The translations under genes and the position numbers were made by a program. A stretch of 64,000 nucleotides of DNA from positions 106,913-170,912 of the forward strand of contig NZ_LSRE01000049.1 of NCBI RefSeq assembly GCF_001575205.1, in the 5' to 3' direction. The notes beneath the pieces were generated by a model. The model was not told the origin of the DNA and searched no databases. It saw only the letters and a program-made list of their open reading frames with translations. Origin of the DNA: Tsukamurella pseudospumae (GTDB lineage: Bacteria > Actinomycetota > Actinomycetes > Mycobacteriales > Mycobacteriaceae). Below are positions 43,675-53,979 of the stretch, piece after piece (the stretch's first letter is position 1; the number at the start of each line of letters is the position of its first letter).

Positions 43675-44130
43675 TCAAGCGGGTATCTGGAGCACCTGCC
43701 ACAGCAGGGCCCGCCCGCCGTGCCGGGCCGTCACTCCGGCCATCCGGGAGCGCTCCTGCGAGACGTGCAGCGCGTCGACCTTCTGCACCCGCGCCACGAC
43801 GACGGTCTCGAGCCCGTCGCCACCGTCGCGGGGCGGCGCACCGTCGGGCATCCGCTCGTACCTGTCCTGCCCGACGAGCCGCAGCACCTCGTCGACCGAT
43901 CCGGGCGGCAGTTCGAGGACGTGCTGGAGCACGCTCTGCGCCTCGGGATCGAATCCGGGCGCGGCATCGAGGACGGCCGACGAGGCGGCCGTGTCGTCGC
44001 CGGACTGCGCCACGGGAACCAGATCGGGGTGCCCGGGCGTTAACTCTTCGACGGTGCGCTGCGAGAGGCGGCCCAGCAGGCGGCCCAGGCGGGTGCCCTG
44101 GTCGGGTCTGCCGTTGAGGTCGTAGGGCAA
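43675..44130 (-). CDS. Hypothetical protein
   Basis: About 151 residues from TTG 44130 (LPYDLNGRPDQGTRLGRLLG). AAGG lies 6 bases upstream of the TTG; longer starts up to 44250 would run into the ctaE promoter. The protein is acidic in the middle (SGDDTAASSAVLDAAPGFDP) and ends in a beta-like stretch (ETVVVARVQKVDALHV). I recognise no family. It lies 22 bp upstream of trpD on the same strand. The coding pattern looks real, but the start is uncertain. Confidence 0.55.
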   Translation of the reverse strand: MPYDLNGRPDQGTRLGRLLGRLSQRTVEELTPGHPDLVPVAQSGDDTAASSAVLDAAPGFDPEAQSVLQHVLELPPGSVDEVLRLVGQDRYERMPDGAPPRDGGDGLETVVVARVQKVDALHVSQERSRMAGVTARHGGRALLWQVLQIPA

Positions 44131-44279
44131 GGGATGCCTTATCTGCCGGTGGCGAAACGGTCGCTGACGTGGTGTTTCAAGGGTGGGTGCGGGAGGCCTG
44201 CGGCCTGCCCGCGATATTCGACGCGCCCAATCTGCGACCCGGGTAGGCATTCGATACTACGACCGGTCATACTTGCGAG

Positions 44280-44894
44280 GTGACTAGCGCCGCACCGACC
44301 TCAGCTACAGCCATCACCCAGCGCGTGCACTCACTCAACCGGCCCAACATGGTCAGCGTCGGGACCATCGTCTGGCTGTCGAGCGAGCTCATGTTCTTCG
44401 CCGGGCTCTTCGCCATGTACTTCGTGGCGCGAGCCGGCGCTGGGGAGAACGGATGGCCCCCGCACGATGTGAACATCAGCCTGGCCGCGGCCCTGCCGCC
44501 GACCATCGTGCTGATCGCGTCGTCGGTCACCTGCCAGCTCGGCGTCTTCGCCGCTGAGAAGGGCGATGTCTTCAAGTTCCGCATCTGGTACTTGATCTCG
44601 CTGATCATGGGTGCCGCCTTCGTCGCCGGCCAGCTGCACGAGTACTACACGCTGATCGGCGAGGGCCTCACGCTCAGCTCGTCGGTGTACGGCTCGGTGT
44701 TCTACATGGCCACCGGCTTCCACGGCCTGCACGTCATGGGCGGCCTCGTCGCCTTCATCTTCATCCTGGCGCGCAGCCGCGCCTCGAAGTTCACGCCCGC
44801 CCAGGCGACCTCGGCGATCGTCGTCAGTTACTACTGGCACTTCGTCGACGTGGTGTGGATCGGCCTCTTCGCCGTCATTTACATCATTCGCTAA
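44280..44894 (+). CDS. ctaE: Cytochrome c oxidase subunit III
   Basis: A 204-residue membrane subunit of the aa3 oxidase with five hydrophobic helices, the short form usual in actinobacteria. [20 protein letters not shown] (helix 1) and [15 protein letters not shown] carry the family's conserved Glu and His residues, and [15 protein letters not shown] the last helix. It opens the ctaE-qcrCAB cluster of the bcc-aa3 supercomplex. CATACT lies 6 bases before the GTG, so it is probably leaderless. Confidence 0.96.
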   Translation: MTSAAPTSATAITQRVHSLNRPNMVSVGTIVWLSSELMFFAGLFAMYFVARAGAGENGWPPHDVNISLAAALPPTIVLIASSVTCQLGVFAAEKGDVFKFRIWYLISLIMGAAFVAGQLHEYYTLIGEGLTLSSSVYGSVFYMATGFHGLHVMGGLVAFIFILARSRASKFTPAQATSAIVVSYYWHFVDVVWIGLFAVIYIIR

Positions 44895-44932
44895 AGACGT
44901 ATTTCTCAGTCGCCATCACAGAGGGATAGCAG

Positions 44933-45859
44933 ATGAGTTCAGCCAACTTTGAGCCCGCCGGCGAGGGAGGCGAGCCGAGCGGCGCTTCGGGCGCCGGGCC
45001 CGACCGCCCCTCGGCCCAGAAGGTGCGCAAGCAGCGCAAGCTCCGCCGCAAGGTCACGAGCGCGGCCCTACTGGTCGGCGGCCTGCTCGCGGCCGGCGGT
45101 GTCGCCACGATCGCCAGCCCCACCCCGCAGGTCGCGCTCGCGGACGACTTCGACGCCGCGCAGATCGAGAAGGGTCAGCGCCTGTACGAGACCTCGTGCA
45201 TCAGCTGCCACGGTGCGAGCCTCGAGGGCGTCAAGGACCGCGGTCCCAGCCTGGTCGGTGTGGGTGACGCGGCGGTCTACTTCCAGGTGCACTCGGGCCG
45301 CATGCCCGCGACGATCAACTCGTCGCAGATCGTGCGCAAGCCCGCGAAGTTCGACGCCAAGCAGATCGACGCCATGGGCGCCTACATCCAGTCGATCGGC
45401 GGCGGACCGTCGATCGTGTGGGAGTACAACGCGGACGGCTCGATCAAGCGCGATGAGAACAACAATCGCGTCATCGCCCAGGAGTCGCTGCGCGGCAAGA
45501 ACCTCGGCGCCGGCGCCGAGCTGTTCCGCCTGAACTGCGCCTCGTGCCACAACTTCACCGGTCGGGGCGGCGCCCTGTCCGGCGGTAAGTTCGCGCCCCC
45601 GCTGGATCCCGCGAACGAGCAGGAGATCTACGCGGCGATGCTCACCGGCCCGCAGAACATGCCCAAGTTCTCGGACCGTGCGCTGTCGCCTGAAGAGAAG
45701 AAGAACATCATCGGCTTCATCAAGAACGCGGGCGAGACGCAGTCTCCCGGCGGCTCGGCCATCGGCGGCTTCGGCCCCGCAGCCGAGGGCATGGTGATGT
45801 GGTTCACCGGGATGATCGCCGTCGTCGGCGCCGCGATGTGGGTTGGGAGCAGGAATTGA
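44933..45859 (+). CDS. qcrC: Menaquinol-cytochrome c reductase, diheme cytochrome c
   Basis: A 308-residue diheme subunit. A signal-anchor helix (about 43-65) is followed by two cytochrome c domains with CISCH (about residue 89) and CASCH (about 202). A C-terminal helix ([19 protein letters not shown]) anchors it. The second heme domain takes the place of a free cytochrome c and passes electrons to the CuA site of the oxidase. AGAGGG lies upstream of the ATG. The stop overlaps the TTG start of qcrA. Confidence 0.97.
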   Translation: MSSANFEPAGEGGEPSGASGAGPDRPSAQKVRKQRKLRRKVTSAALLVGGLLAAGGVATIASPTPQVALADDFDAAQIEKGQRLYETSCISCHGASLEGVKDRGPSLVGVGDAAVYFQVHSGRMPATINSSQIVRKPAKFDAKQIDAMGAYIQSIGGGPSIVWEYNADGSIKRDENNNRVIAQESLRGKNLGAGAELFRLNCASCHNFTGRGGALSGGKFAPPLDPANEQEIYAAMLTGPQNMPKFSDRALSPEEKKNIIGFIKNAGETQSPGGSAIGGFGPAAEGMVMWFTGMIAVVGAAMWVGSRN

Positions 45860-47037
45860 CCGCCAAGCCGTTGAACAACGTCCCGTCGGACGACGAACTG
45901 GACAACCTGTCCCACGACGAGTTGATCAAGCTCGGTACCAACCTCGACGGTGTCGAGCTGGTCTACCGCGAGCCCCGCTGGCCCGTCCCGGGCACCCGCG
46001 CTGAGAAGCGCGCCGAGCGCACCGTCGCACTCTGGTTCGTGCTCGCCGGCCTGTTCGGCGCCGCACTGCTCGGCGTCTTCCTGTTCTGGCCGTGGAAGTA
46101 CCAGGGCATCGACGACGCCCACTACTGGTGGTACACGCTGTACACGCCGATGCTGGGCATCACCTTCGGGCTCTCGCTGCTCTGCGTCTTCGCGGGCACG
46201 GTGCAGTTCACGAAGAAGTTCATCCCCGAGGAGATCGCCGTCCAGCAGCGGCACGACGCGGGCGGCTCGTCCAAGGTCGACCGTGCCACCACTGCCGCCC
46301 TGTTCAAGGACGCGCTGGAGACCTCGACCCTCCCCCGCCGCAAGATGATCCTCGCCTCGGCCGGGTTCGGCGTGGGCGTGCTCGGCCTGGGTGCCGCCGC
46401 CGGTTTCATCGGCGGCCTGGTCAAGAACCCCTGGGCCAAGCGCGAGGCCTCGGCGCTCTGGCACACGGGCTGGTCCCCGTACTGGAACTCGCTGGAGAAC
46501 GACTTCTCGAGCGAGCAGAACCACGAGCCCGTGTTCCTGCGCAACGACGTGGGCGACCCGTACAAGGTCAAGCTCGTCAAGGCGGAGGATCTCGACGCCG
46601 GCGGCATGATGACGGTGTTCCCGTGGCGCGCGTCGGACGGCTTCGGCGAGACCGAGGAGTCGCGTCTCAAGCTGCTCCACGGCCTCAAGGGCATCCGTAA
46701 CCCGGTCATGCTGATCCGCCTGCGTCCCGAGGACGGGGTCCGCGCCGTCAAGCGGCAGGGCCAGGAGGACTTCAACTACGGCGACTATTGGGCCTACACC
46801 AAGGTCTGCAGCCACTTCGGCTGCCCCACGTCGCTGTACGAGCAGCAGACCAACCGCATCCTCTGCCCCTGCCACCAGTCGCAGTTCAACGCGCTCGAGT
46901 ACGGCAAGCCGGTCTTCGGGCCCGCCGCCCGCGCGCTGGCGCAGCTGCCGATCTCGGTGAACGAGCAGGGCTACATGGTCGCCAACGGCGACTTCATCGA
47001 ACAGGTCGGACCGGCCTTCTGGGAGGCGACGCACTGA
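45856..47037 (+). CDS. qcrA: Menaquinol-cytochrome c reductase, Rieske subunit
   Basis: A 393-residue actinobacterial Rieske protein with three N-terminal membrane helices (about 55-80, 95-120 and 170-195) rather than one. The cluster motifs are CSHFGC (about residue 317) and CPCHQSQF (about 334). I chose TTG 45856, which has GGGAGCAGG 7 bases upstream and overlaps the qcrC stop as TTGA; GTG 45838 in frame is the alternative. The stop overlaps the qcrB ATG, so the three genes are coupled. Confidence 0.95.
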   Translation: MTAKPLNNVPSDDELDNLSHDELIKLGTNLDGVELVYREPRWPVPGTRAEKRAERTVALWFVLAGLFGAALLGVFLFWPWKYQGIDDAHYWWYTLYTPMLGITFGLSLLCVFAGTVQFTKKFIPEEIAVQQRHDAGGSSKVDRATTAALFKDALETSTLPRRKMILASAGFGVGVLGLGAAAGFIGGLVKNPWAKREASALWHTGWSPYWNSLENDFSSEQNHEPVFLRNDVGDPYKVKLVKAEDLDAGGMMTVFPWRASDGFGETEESRLKLLHGLKGIRNPVMLIRLRPEDGVRAVKRQGQEDFNYGDYWAYTKVCSHFGCPTSLYEQQTNRILCPCHQSQFNALEYGKPVFGPAARALAQLPISVNEQGYMVANGDFIEQVGPAFWEATH

Positions 47038-48662
47038 TGACCACACTCGGCGAGCGCGTCGGGCACCAGGCGAACGAGATGGACCAGCGTTACCATCTCG
47101 CTCCCGGTATCCGCCGCCAGATCAACAAGGTCTTCCCCACGCACTGGTCCTTCATGCTGGGTGAGATCGCGCTGTACAGCTTCGTGATCCTGCTGCTGTC
47201 GGGCGTCTACCTCACGCTGTTCTTCGACCCGTCGATGGCCGAGGTCCACTACGAGGGCGCGTACGACCCGCTGCACGGCGTCGCGATGTCGCGCGCCTAC
47301 GCCACCACCCTGGACATCTCGTTCGAGGTGCGCGGCGGTCTGTTCGTCCGCCAGATCCACCACTGGGCGGCCCTGATGTTCGCGGCGTCGATCATCATCC
47401 ACATGGTCCGCATCTTCTTCACCGGTGCGTTCCGCCGTCCGCGTGAGGCCAACTGGGTCATCGGCTGCGCGCTGCTGCTGCTCGCGATGTTCGAGGGCTT
47501 CTTCGGTTACTCGATCCCGGACGACCTGCTCTCGGGCACCGGCGTCCGCGCCGCGATGTCGGGCATCGTCGTGGGTCTCCCGGTCGTCGGCACCTGGGTC
47601 CACTGGGCCCTGTTCGGCGGGGACTTCCCCGGCGAGCTGCTGATCCCGCGCCTGTACGTGCTGCACATCCTGCTCTTCCCGGGCATCATCCTGGCGCTCA
47701 TCGCGGGCCACCTGGCTCTCGTCTGGTACCAGAAGCACACGCAGTTCGCGGGCCCCGGTCGCACCGAGGAGAACGTGGTGGGTGTGCGCATCCTCCCCGT
47801 CTTCGCCGTCAAGACCGGCGCGTACTTCGCCGCCACCTTCGGCATCATCACGCTGATGGCCGGCATCTTCACGGTCAACCCGGTCTGGAACATCGGCCCG
47901 TACGATCCGGCGAAGGTGTCCGCGGGCGTCCAGCCCGACATCTACATGATGTGGACCGACGGCCTGGCCCGTCTGTGGCCCGCGTGGGAGCTGTACTTCT
48001 GGGGCCACACCGTCCCGGGCGCGGCCTTCGTGGCGATCATCATCGGCGTGATCATCGGCCTGATGTTCGGCTACCCGTGGATCGAGAAGAAGCTCACGGG
48101 CGACGACGCGCACCACAACATCCTGCAGCGTCCGCGCGACGTTCCGGTCCGCACCGCGATCGGCGCGATGGCGATCTCCTTCTACATCGTGCTGACCCTG
48201 TCGTGCATCAACGACATCATCGCGCTGAAGTTCCACCTGTCGCTCAACGCGATGACGTGGATCGGCCGTATCGGCCTCGTGATCCTGCCGCCGATCGCCT
48301 ACTGGGTGACCTACCGCTTCTGCATCGGTCTGCAGCGCGCCGACCGCGCGGTGCTCGAGCACGGCATCGAGACCGGCGTCATCGTCCGCCGCCCGAACGG
48401 TGAGTTCATCGAGCTCCACCAGCCGCTCGGACCGGTCGACGACCACGGTCACGCCGTCCCGCTCCCCTATGAGGGCGCGGTCGTCCCGACCAAGGCCAAC
48501 CAGCTCGGTGCAGCCGGCAAGCCGGGCACGGGCTCGTTCCTGCGGGCCGATCCGGTCGACGAGCAGCGCGAGAACGCCGAGCGCGATCACGCGAACGAGG
48601 TCAAGGCGCTCGAGGCCATCAAGAAGGTTCAGGACAACGGCGGCAAGCTCGACGTCGAGTAG
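47037..48662 (+). CDS. qcrB: Menaquinol-cytochrome c reductase, cytochrome b
   Basis: A 541-residue cytochrome b. Heme-ligand His residues lie in helices II and IV ([20 protein letters not shown] and [20 protein letters not shown]). [10 protein letters not shown] replaces the PEWY quinol-site loop, as in other actinobacteria. A long C-terminal cytoplasmic extension (about 60 residues, charged) is also typical. It oxidises menaquinol and is the target of Q203-type inhibitors in mycobacteria. A strong terminator hairpin follows. Confidence 0.97.
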   Translation: MTTLGERVGHQANEMDQRYHLAPGIRRQINKVFPTHWSFMLGEIALYSFVILLLSGVYLTLFFDPSMAEVHYEGAYDPLHGVAMSRAYATTLDISFEVRGGLFVRQIHHWAALMFAASIIIHMVRIFFTGAFRRPREANWVIGCALLLLAMFEGFFGYSIPDDLLSGTGVRAAMSGIVVGLPVVGTWVHWALFGGDFPGELLIPRLYVLHILLFPGIILALIAGHLALVWYQKHTQFAGPGRTEENVVGVRILPVFAVKTGAYFAATFGIITLMAGIFTVNPVWNIGPYDPAKVSAGVQPDIYMMWTDGLARLWPAWELYFWGHTVPGAAFVAIIIGVIIGLMFGYPWIEKKLTGDDAHHNILQRPRDVPVRTAIGAMAISFYIVLTLSCINDIIALKFHLSLNAMTWIGRIGLVILPPIAYWVTYRFCIGLQRADRAVLEHGIETGVIVRRPNGEFIELHQPLGPVDDHGHAVPLPYEGAVVPTKANQLGAAGKPGTGSFLRADPVDEQRENAERDHANEVKALEAIKKVQDNGGKLDVE

Positions 48663-48677
48663 ATCCTCGCATCAGCC

Positions 48678-48716
48678 ACTGCGGCCCCTCCCCCACTTCC
48701 GGGGAGGGGCCGCAGT
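48678..48716 (+). terminator. Hairpin after qcrB
   Basis: A 16-bp perfect stem (48678-48693 with 48701-48716) and a 7-base loop, 15 bp after the qcrB stop. The stem is G+C rich without a long T-run, typical of high-GC actinobacteria. Confidence 0.82.
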
Positions 48717-48826
48717 CGTCTGTCGTCCCCGGGGCCGACGGTCCGCTGCTGCCCGACCGCCCGGGCGGGCCACCGTCGAGCCGGCCACCGTCGGGCGATG
48801 CGCACCGGACTGCGACACTGGACGTC

Positions 48827-49408
48827 GTGAGCACGTGCACGATCCCCGTCGTCCCCGAGGTCCACCCCGCCGTCCGCCGGCGCCACAGCCCGATGGTCTT
48901 CGAGCCCGGCGCGATGATCAGTGACGCAGAACTCGACACTCTGCTCGACGCCGCCCGGCTGGCCCCCTCGGCGGGCAACTCGCAGCCGTGGGCCTTCATC
49001 GCCGGACGACGCGGCGATGCGGTGCACGCCCGGATCGTCCGCCATCTCGCGGGCAGTTCGGCGCGATGGGCACCGGACGCATCGGTCATCGTCGTCAACC
49101 TCGCGCGCGTGTCGCTCGAGGACTCGGACGACGTGTACTCGGACTTCGCGCACTACGACCTGGGGCAGGCCGTGGCGACGATGACGCTGCAGGCGCTGTC
49201 GATCGGGTTCGACGCCCACCAGTTCCGGGCCTTCGACCGCGAGGCCGTCGAAGCCGAGTTCGACGTGCCGCGGGACTGGGAGATCACGACGATGACGGCG
49301 TTCGGGATCGCGGCGCACGCGCCGGGCGAGGTCGTCGGCGTCTCCCGGGAACGTCGCGACCGCGACGACGTGACGTGGGCGCGCGTCCGCGTCGACGAGC
49401 GCGGCTGA
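48827..49408 (+). CDS. Nitroreductase-family flavoprotein
   Basis: A 193-residue FMN-binding nitroreductase. RRRHSPMVFEPGA at the start and LLDAARLAPSAGNSQPWAFI (about 40-59) bind FMN. LGQAVATMTLQALSIGFDAH (about 113) is the second conserved helix. It is NAD(P)H-dependent; the substrate is unknown. The GTG is 7 bases after GACACT, a weak leaderless pattern. It ends 2 bp from the convergent GyrI-like gene. It interrupts the block between qcrB and ctaF. Confidence 0.87.
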   Translation: MSTCTIPVVPEVHPAVRRRHSPMVFEPGAMISDAELDTLLDAARLAPSAGNSQPWAFIAGRRGDAVHARIVRHLAGSSARWAPDASVIVVNLARVSLEDSDDVYSDFAHYDLGQAVATMTLQALSIGFDAHQFRAFDREAVEAEFDVPRDWEITTMTAFGIAAHAPGEVVGVSRERRDRDDVTWARVRVDERG

Positions 49409-49410
49409 GC

Positions 49411-50145
49411 TCAGGCCAGCCGCAGGCGCAGCAGGTAGCTGCTCTGTCCGACGGGCGCTCCGGGCTCCCCGAGGCAGACCTCGTGCCAGGCACCGTCGAC
49501 GGCCGTCAGGCCCCGCTCCCGCAGTTGGACCGCGAAGGCCTTCGCGGTGGGCGTGACTGCGGCGGACCACCGTCCGTCGACGCGGGTCTGCAGGTACGAC
49601 GATGCCGGCAGGTCCAGGCAGCGCACGCGGGTGAGGTTCTTGAGCCCTTTGGACACCTCGAGCTGCTCGAGGACGTCCCCCACCTCGGCGTCGTCGATCC
49701 ATGCGGGCCGGCGCAGCAGCAGGGTCCACCGGGCCTCCGCGGTGGTGTGTGCGGTGAGGTCTCCGCGGAGCCGCTCGAGGGGTGGGACGGTGAAGTCGCT
49801 GCGCACCTCGTCGTCGGCGCCGGGCGTACCGCGGCGGGCCAGGGCCTTGTTGCGCACCTTGACGCCGTAGGCGGCCGCGTAGAGGGCCTCAGCGGCGGTC
49901 CGGAAGTCGTCCGAGGTGCGGGGGCTGCCGACGGTGTCGACGGCGAGGTAGGCGCGTTCCGGTGCCGCCACGACGCCGATGTGCCCGACGGTGCCGTACT
50001 CGCCGCCGCCGTGCGCCTCCGGCTCGGTGACGGAGAAGTCGAGCTTCGCCTTCGGCGCGGCACTGGGACCGCCCCGCCCCCGCATCTCGTCGGCGGTGAG
50101 CTTGCGCACGGACAGCCCGGATTCGACCTGCGTCATGGCTTGCAT
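49411..50145 (-). CDS. GyrI-like ligand-binding protein
   Basis: About 244 residues. The centre matches stand-alone GyrI-like proteins: AYLAVDTVGSPRTSDDFRTA, then ALYAAAYGVKVRNKAL, and WTLLLRRPAWIDDAEV. The fold is the small-molecule pocket also found in SbmC and AraC-type regulators; no DNA-binding part is present. The ligand is unknown. The start is unsure: ATG 50145 or ATG 50136, neither with a clear site. It lies between the nitroreductase and ctaF terminator. Confidence 0.7.
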   Translation of the reverse strand: MQAMTQVESGLSVRKLTADEMRGRGGPSAAPKAKLDFSVTEPEAHGGGEYGTVGHIGVVAAPERAYLAVDTVGSPRTSDDFRTAAEALYAAAYGVKVRNKALARRGTPGADDEVRSDFTVPPLERLRGDLTAHTTAEARWTLLLRRPAWIDDAEVGDVLEQLEVSKGLKNLTRVRCLDLPASSYLQTRVDGRWSAAVTPTAKAFAVQLRERGLTAVDGAWHEVCLGEPGAPVGQSSYLLRLRLA

Positions 50146-50186
50146 GCAATCATCCGCGGGAGGCCGCGGAGTGAACGCGAACGGAA

Positions 50187-50228
50187 GAACGGCGCCCGCC
50201 CCGGTGAATTCCGGGACGGGCGCCGTTC
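50187..50228 (-). terminator. ctaC-ctaF terminator
   Basis: GAACGGCGCCCG (50187-50198) pairs with 50217-50228, with an inner CCGG/CCGG pair. On the minus strand it lies 15 bases after the ctaF stop and is followed by TTCCGTT. Confidence 0.8.
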
Positions 50229-50242
50229 GACGATCCGTGGAT

Positions 50243-50674
50243 CTAGTGCTTCTCAGGACCCTTGTGGTACTCGAAGACGAGGCCCCAGGCCGCGGCGATG
50301 ACGAGCGCACCGCCGAAGATCCACAGCCAGTACAGCTGCAGCGCGACGGAGATGCCGACGACGGCGACCGAGGCCGACAGCAGGATCGGCCACCAGGAGT
50401 GCGGGCTGAAGAAGCCGAGCTCGCCTGCGCCGTCCGAGATCTCGGCGTCCTCGTAGTCCTCCGGGCGGGTGTCGACGCGGTTGGACACGAACCGGAAGTA
50501 GGTGCCGATGATCAGCGTCAGGCCGCCGGTGAGGAACATGCCGACCACGCCGACCCACTCCACGGCGCCGTAGCCGTAGCCGGGGCCCCACAGCGCGGTG
50601 ACGACGGTGTACAGGATGCCCGCGAGGAAGAAGAACGCGGTGAGGAACTCGAAGAGCTTCGCTTCGACCTTCAT
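50243..50674 (-). CDS. ctaF: Cytochrome c oxidase subunit IV
   Basis: A 143-residue actinobacterial subunit IV with four hydrophobic helices (about 8-30, 37-58, 95-115 and 117-135). The start [20 protein letters not shown] is characteristic. It packs against subunits I and II of the aa3 oxidase within the bcc-aa3 supercomplex. It lies 4 bp downstream of ctaC, so both come from one transcript ended by the adjacent terminator. Confidence 0.95.
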   Translation of the reverse strand: MKVEAKLFEFLTAFFFLAGILYTVVTALWGPGYGYGAVEWVGVVGMFLTGGLTLIIGTYFRFVSNRVDTRPEDYEDAEISDGAGELGFFSPHSWWPILLSASVAVVGISVALQLYWLWIFGGALVIAAAWGLVFEYHKGPEKH

Positions 50675-50678
50675 TGGG

Positions 50679-51782
50679 TTACTTCACCCCTTCGGTGACG
50701 GGCTTGGTGCTCTCGCCCGACGCGGTGCGGCCGGTGCGGCGGGTGTCGAACGGGAAGGTGCTGGTCGACACGGCCGACTCCTTGATCGACACGAGCGCGG
50801 CGGCGTTGTCCTGGCCGGCCTGGCGTGCCTCGATGTACTTCTTGAACTTCTCCGGCGTGACGGCGCGGATCTCGAAGTTCATCATCGAGTGGTAGTCGCC
50901 GCACATCTCGGCGCAGCGGCCGACGAAGGAGCCCTCGCGATCGATGCTCGAGACCTGGAACTTGTTCTGCGTGTGGTTCTGCACAGGGTTCGGCATCACG
51001 TCGCGCTTGAAGGCGAACTGCGGCACGTAGAACGAGTGGACCACGTCTGCCGAGGCCAGATCGAACTGGATGCGGGTGTTGATCGGGAGGACCAGCACGG
51101 GGATCTCGGCGGTGGAGCCCTGCACCTCGACGCTGCTGAACTTCAGGTAGTCGCGGATGTCCTGGAACCGGCCGTGGTTCGGGCCGCGCTCGTCCTGCTT
51201 CTCGACGTGCCCATGCTCCTTCATCTTCGCGGCCTCTTCGTTGAGCTTCGCGATGTCGGGCTGCTGGCCGTACGGGTTCGGCCGCTCGAGCTTGACGGTG
51301 TTGCCGTCGAGCGTGACCTCGCGGTACGCGAAGCGCCAGTTCCACTGGAACGCGGTCACGTCCACGGTGACGCCGGGGTTGTCCTCGAGCTTCTCGACCT
51401 TGGTCTGCACGACCACGGTGAAGTAGAAGAGCACGGCGATGATGAGGAACGGAACCGCGGTGTAGAGCAGCTCCAGCGGCACGTTGTACGCGGTCTGCCG
51501 CGGGAAATCGGGCGAGTCCGCCTTCTTCCGGTGCAGGGTGATGGTCCAGAACGTGAGGCCCCACACCAGGACACCCATGATCAGGGCGGCCACCACGGAC
51601 CAGCTCCAGAGCTCAGTCATGTCACGGGCCTCGGGGGTCACACCCTCGGGCCAACCGAAACGCATCACCTCGTCGGCCGAGCAGCCCGCCAGAGCGAACA
51701 TGCCGACCACGAGCCCGGCGGCCAGAACCAGGCGCTTACGCCAGGACGCGGCCCCACCGTGGGCGTTACTTCCGGGTGCCAA
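50679..51782 (-). CDS. ctaC: Cytochrome c oxidase subunit II
   Basis: A 367-residue lipoprotein subunit. The lipobox is MFALAGC; two membrane helices follow (about 58-82 and 103-125). The extracytoplasmic cupredoxin domain has an actinobacterial insertion rich in charged residues ([20 protein letters not shown]). The CuA ligands are in [10 protein letters not shown] and [13 protein letters not shown] chose TTG 51782 because AGGAAGG lies 7 bases upstream; GTG 51806 has no site. It accepts electrons from the QcrC heme domain. Confidence 0.94.
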   Translation of the reverse strand: MAPGSNAHGGAASWRKRLVLAAGLVVGMFALAGCSADEVMRFGWPEGVTPEARDMTELWSWSVVAALIMGVLVWGLTFWTITLHRKKADSPDFPRQTAYNVPLELLYTAVPFLIIAVLFYFTVVVQTKVEKLEDNPGVTVDVTAFQWNWRFAYREVTLDGNTVKLERPNPYGQQPDIAKLNEEAAKMKEHGHVEKQDERGPNHGRFQDIRDYLKFSSVEVQGSTAEIPVLVLPINTRIQFDLASADVVHSFYVPQFAFKRDVMPNPVQNHTQNKFQVSSIDREGSFVGRCAEMCGDYHSMMNFEIRAVTPEKFKKYIEARQAGQDNAAALVSIKESAVSTSTFPFDTRRTGRTASGESTKPVTEGVK

Positions 51783-52014
51783 TGTCGCGCCTTCCTGCTG
51801 AAACACGGTCAGTGCTGTGGGGCCCGTTCCGACGGTCGAGAACCCCTCGGGAACTCAGCGCCGGGGCTGCACGTTCCCCTTGTACTACGCAGCGTAGACC
51901 AACAGGGGCCGGTCCACGTTGCGGGGTCGGCAAATGGCGCGTCGTTTCCGCCGTCTACCGCATTGGCCTGCGCCGTTCCGGGTACCGGAGGCCGTTCCGG
52001 CATACTGGTTGACC

Positions 52015-53979
52015 GTGTGTGGCCTCCTGGGATTCCTGTCCGCCGATCAGAGCGCGGGCGATGTCGTCGATGCGGTGACCGCGGCGGGCCGGTGCATGCG
52101 GCACCGCGGTCCGGACGAGTCGGGTCGGTCCTGGCACGACGACGACCTGGCGCTCACCTTCAACCGTCTGTCCTTCATCGACATCGACCACGCGCACCAG
52201 CCCCTGCGCTGGGGCCCGCCGGAGAACCCCGAGCGGTACGCGCTCACCTTCAACGGCGAGATCTACAACTACCTCGAATTGCGCAGCCGGCTCACCGAGG
52301 AGTTCGGCGCGCAGTTCCGCACCGAGGGCGACGGTGAGCCGATCGTGGCGGGTTTCCACCACTGGGGCATCGAGGGGGTCCTCGCCCAGTTGCGGGGCAT
52401 GTTCGCCTTCGCCCTGTGGGACACGGAACGCCGCGAGCTGACGCTGGCGCGCGACCCGTTCGGCATCAAGCCCCTGTACGTCGGGACCGGGAGCAAGGGC
52501 ACCGTCTTCTCCTCGGAGAAGAAGTCCGTCCTGGCCCTCGCCGACGAGGCCGGGCTGCGGCCCGGGCTCGATCCGCGCGCCGTGCAGCACTACACGGTCC
52601 TGCAGTACGTCCCGGAGCCCGAATCCCTGCACCTGGGCATCCGGCGACTCGAGTCGGGCTGCTACGCCACCGTCTCCCCCGGCGGCGAGGTGACCGGCAA
52701 GCGCTACTTCGAGCCCCGCTTCCCCGTGAAGCAGGTGACCGGCGGGCTGGAGTCGGCCGAGGCGAAGGCGATCTACCGCGACATCGCGGACGCGCTGCGC
52801 GACTCGGTGAAGATGCACATGCGGGCCGACGTCACCGTCGGGTCCTTCCTGTCCGGCGGCATCGACTCGACGGCCGTCGCGGCGCTGGCGATCCAGCACA
52901 ATCCGGACCTCATCACCATCACCACCGGCTTCCAGCGCGAGGGCTACAGCGAGGTCGACGTGGCCGCGGAATCGGCGGAGGCGATCGGCGCGCGGCACGT
53001 CGTCAAGACGGTCTCGCCCGAGGAGTTCCGGGACGCGATCCCTGCCATCGTCTGGTACCTCGACGATCCGGTCGCCGATCCGTCGCTCGTGCCCCTCTAC
53101 TACCTCGCGCGCGAGGCCCGCAAGCACGTCAAGGTCGTACTGTCCGGCGAGGGCGCCGACGAGCTGTTCGGCGGCTACACCATCTACAAGGAGCCGCTCT
53201 CGCTCGCGCCCTTCGACCGGCTGCCCGCCTGGGCGCGGCGGACCGCAGGCAAGATCGGCGACCGGATGCCCGACGGCAAGCGGGGCAAGTCCCTCCTGCA
53301 ACGCGGCTCGCTGCCGCTCGAGGAGCGGTACTACGGCAACGCCCGCTCGTTCAACGACGCGCAGCTGCGGTCGGTTCTGCCCGGTTTCCGCGAGGACTGG
53401 ACGCACACCGATGTCACCGCGCCGATCTACGCCAAGACGCAGGGCTGGGGCCCCGTCGAGCGGATGCAGCACCTGGACCAGTTCACGTGGCTCCGCGGCG
53501 ACATCCTGGTCAAGGCCGACAAGATGACGATGGCCAACTCGCTCGAACTGCGCGTGCCCTTCCTGGACAAGGAGGTCTTCCGGATCGCCGAGACGTTGCC
53601 GGCGGACCTCAAGCTGGCCGGCGGCACGTCCAAGTACGCCCTGCGTCGCGCGCTGGAGGAGATCATCCCGCCGCACGTGCTGCACCGGAAGAAGCTGGGT
53701 TTCCCCGTGCCGCTGCGGCATTGGCTCGCCGGCCCGGAGCTCTACGACTGGGCGCGCGATACCATCGAGCAGTCCCAGACCGACGAGTGGGTCGATCGCC
53801 GCGCGGTTCTCGCCATGCTCGACGAGCACAGGGCGAAGGCCCCCGAGGGCTGGCCGGGCGGCACCGACCATTCCCGACGGATCTGGACCGTTCTGGTGTT
53901 CATGGTGTGGCACGGCATCTTCGTGGAGGACCGCATCCGTCCCGTCATCGAGGAGCCGGTCTACCCGGTCCGCCTCTAA
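52015..53979 (+). CDS. asnB: Asparagine synthase, glutamine-hydrolysing
   Basis: A 654-residue enzyme. The start MCGLLGF places the nucleophilic Cys right after the initiator Met. The N-terminal Ntn glutaminase (about 1-220) is followed by the synthetase ATP-pyrophosphatase loop SFLSGGIDSTAV (about 277-288) and LSGEGADELFGGYTIYKEPL (about 378). Position opposite ctaC matches Rv2201. In mycobacteria and relatives such enzymes can also amidate wall precursors, so free asparagine need not be the only product. CATACT lies 8 bases before the GTG. Confidence 0.95.
   Translation: MCGLLGFLSADQSAGDVVDAVTAAGRCMRHRGPDESGRSWHDDDLALTFNRLSFIDIDHAHQPLRWGPPENPERYALTFNGEIYNYLELRSRLTEEFGAQFRTEGDGEPIVAGFHHWGIEGVLAQLRGMFAFALWDTERRELTLARDPFGIKPLYVGTGSKGTVFSSEKKSVLALADEAGLRPGLDPRAVQHYTVLQYVPEPESLHLGIRRLESGCYATVSPGGEVTGKRYFEPRFPVKQVTGGLESAEAKAIYRDIADALRDSVKMHMRADVTVGSFLSGGIDSTAVAALAIQHNPDLITITTGFQREGYSEVDVAAESAEAIGARHVVKTVSPEEFRDAIPAIVWYLDDPVADPSLVPLYYLAREARKHVKVVLSGEGADELFGGYTIYKEPLSLAPFDRLPAWARRTAGKIGDRMPDGKRGKSLLQRGSLPLEERYYGNARSFNDAQLRSVLPGFREDWTHTDVTAPIYAKTQGWGPVERMQHLDQFTWLRGDILVKADKMTMANSLELRVPFLDKEVFRIAETLPADLKLAGGTSKYALRRALEEIIPPHVLHRKKLGFPVPLRHWLAGPELYDWARDTIEQSQTDEWVDRRAVLAMLDEHRAKAPEGWPGGTDHSRRIWTVLVFMVWHGIFVEDRIRPVIEEPVYPVRL

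Noticed and set aside
45838..45856. Frameshift at the qcrC-qcrA junction
   Set aside because: The overlap is a normal TTGA stop-start coupling, not a disrupted gene.
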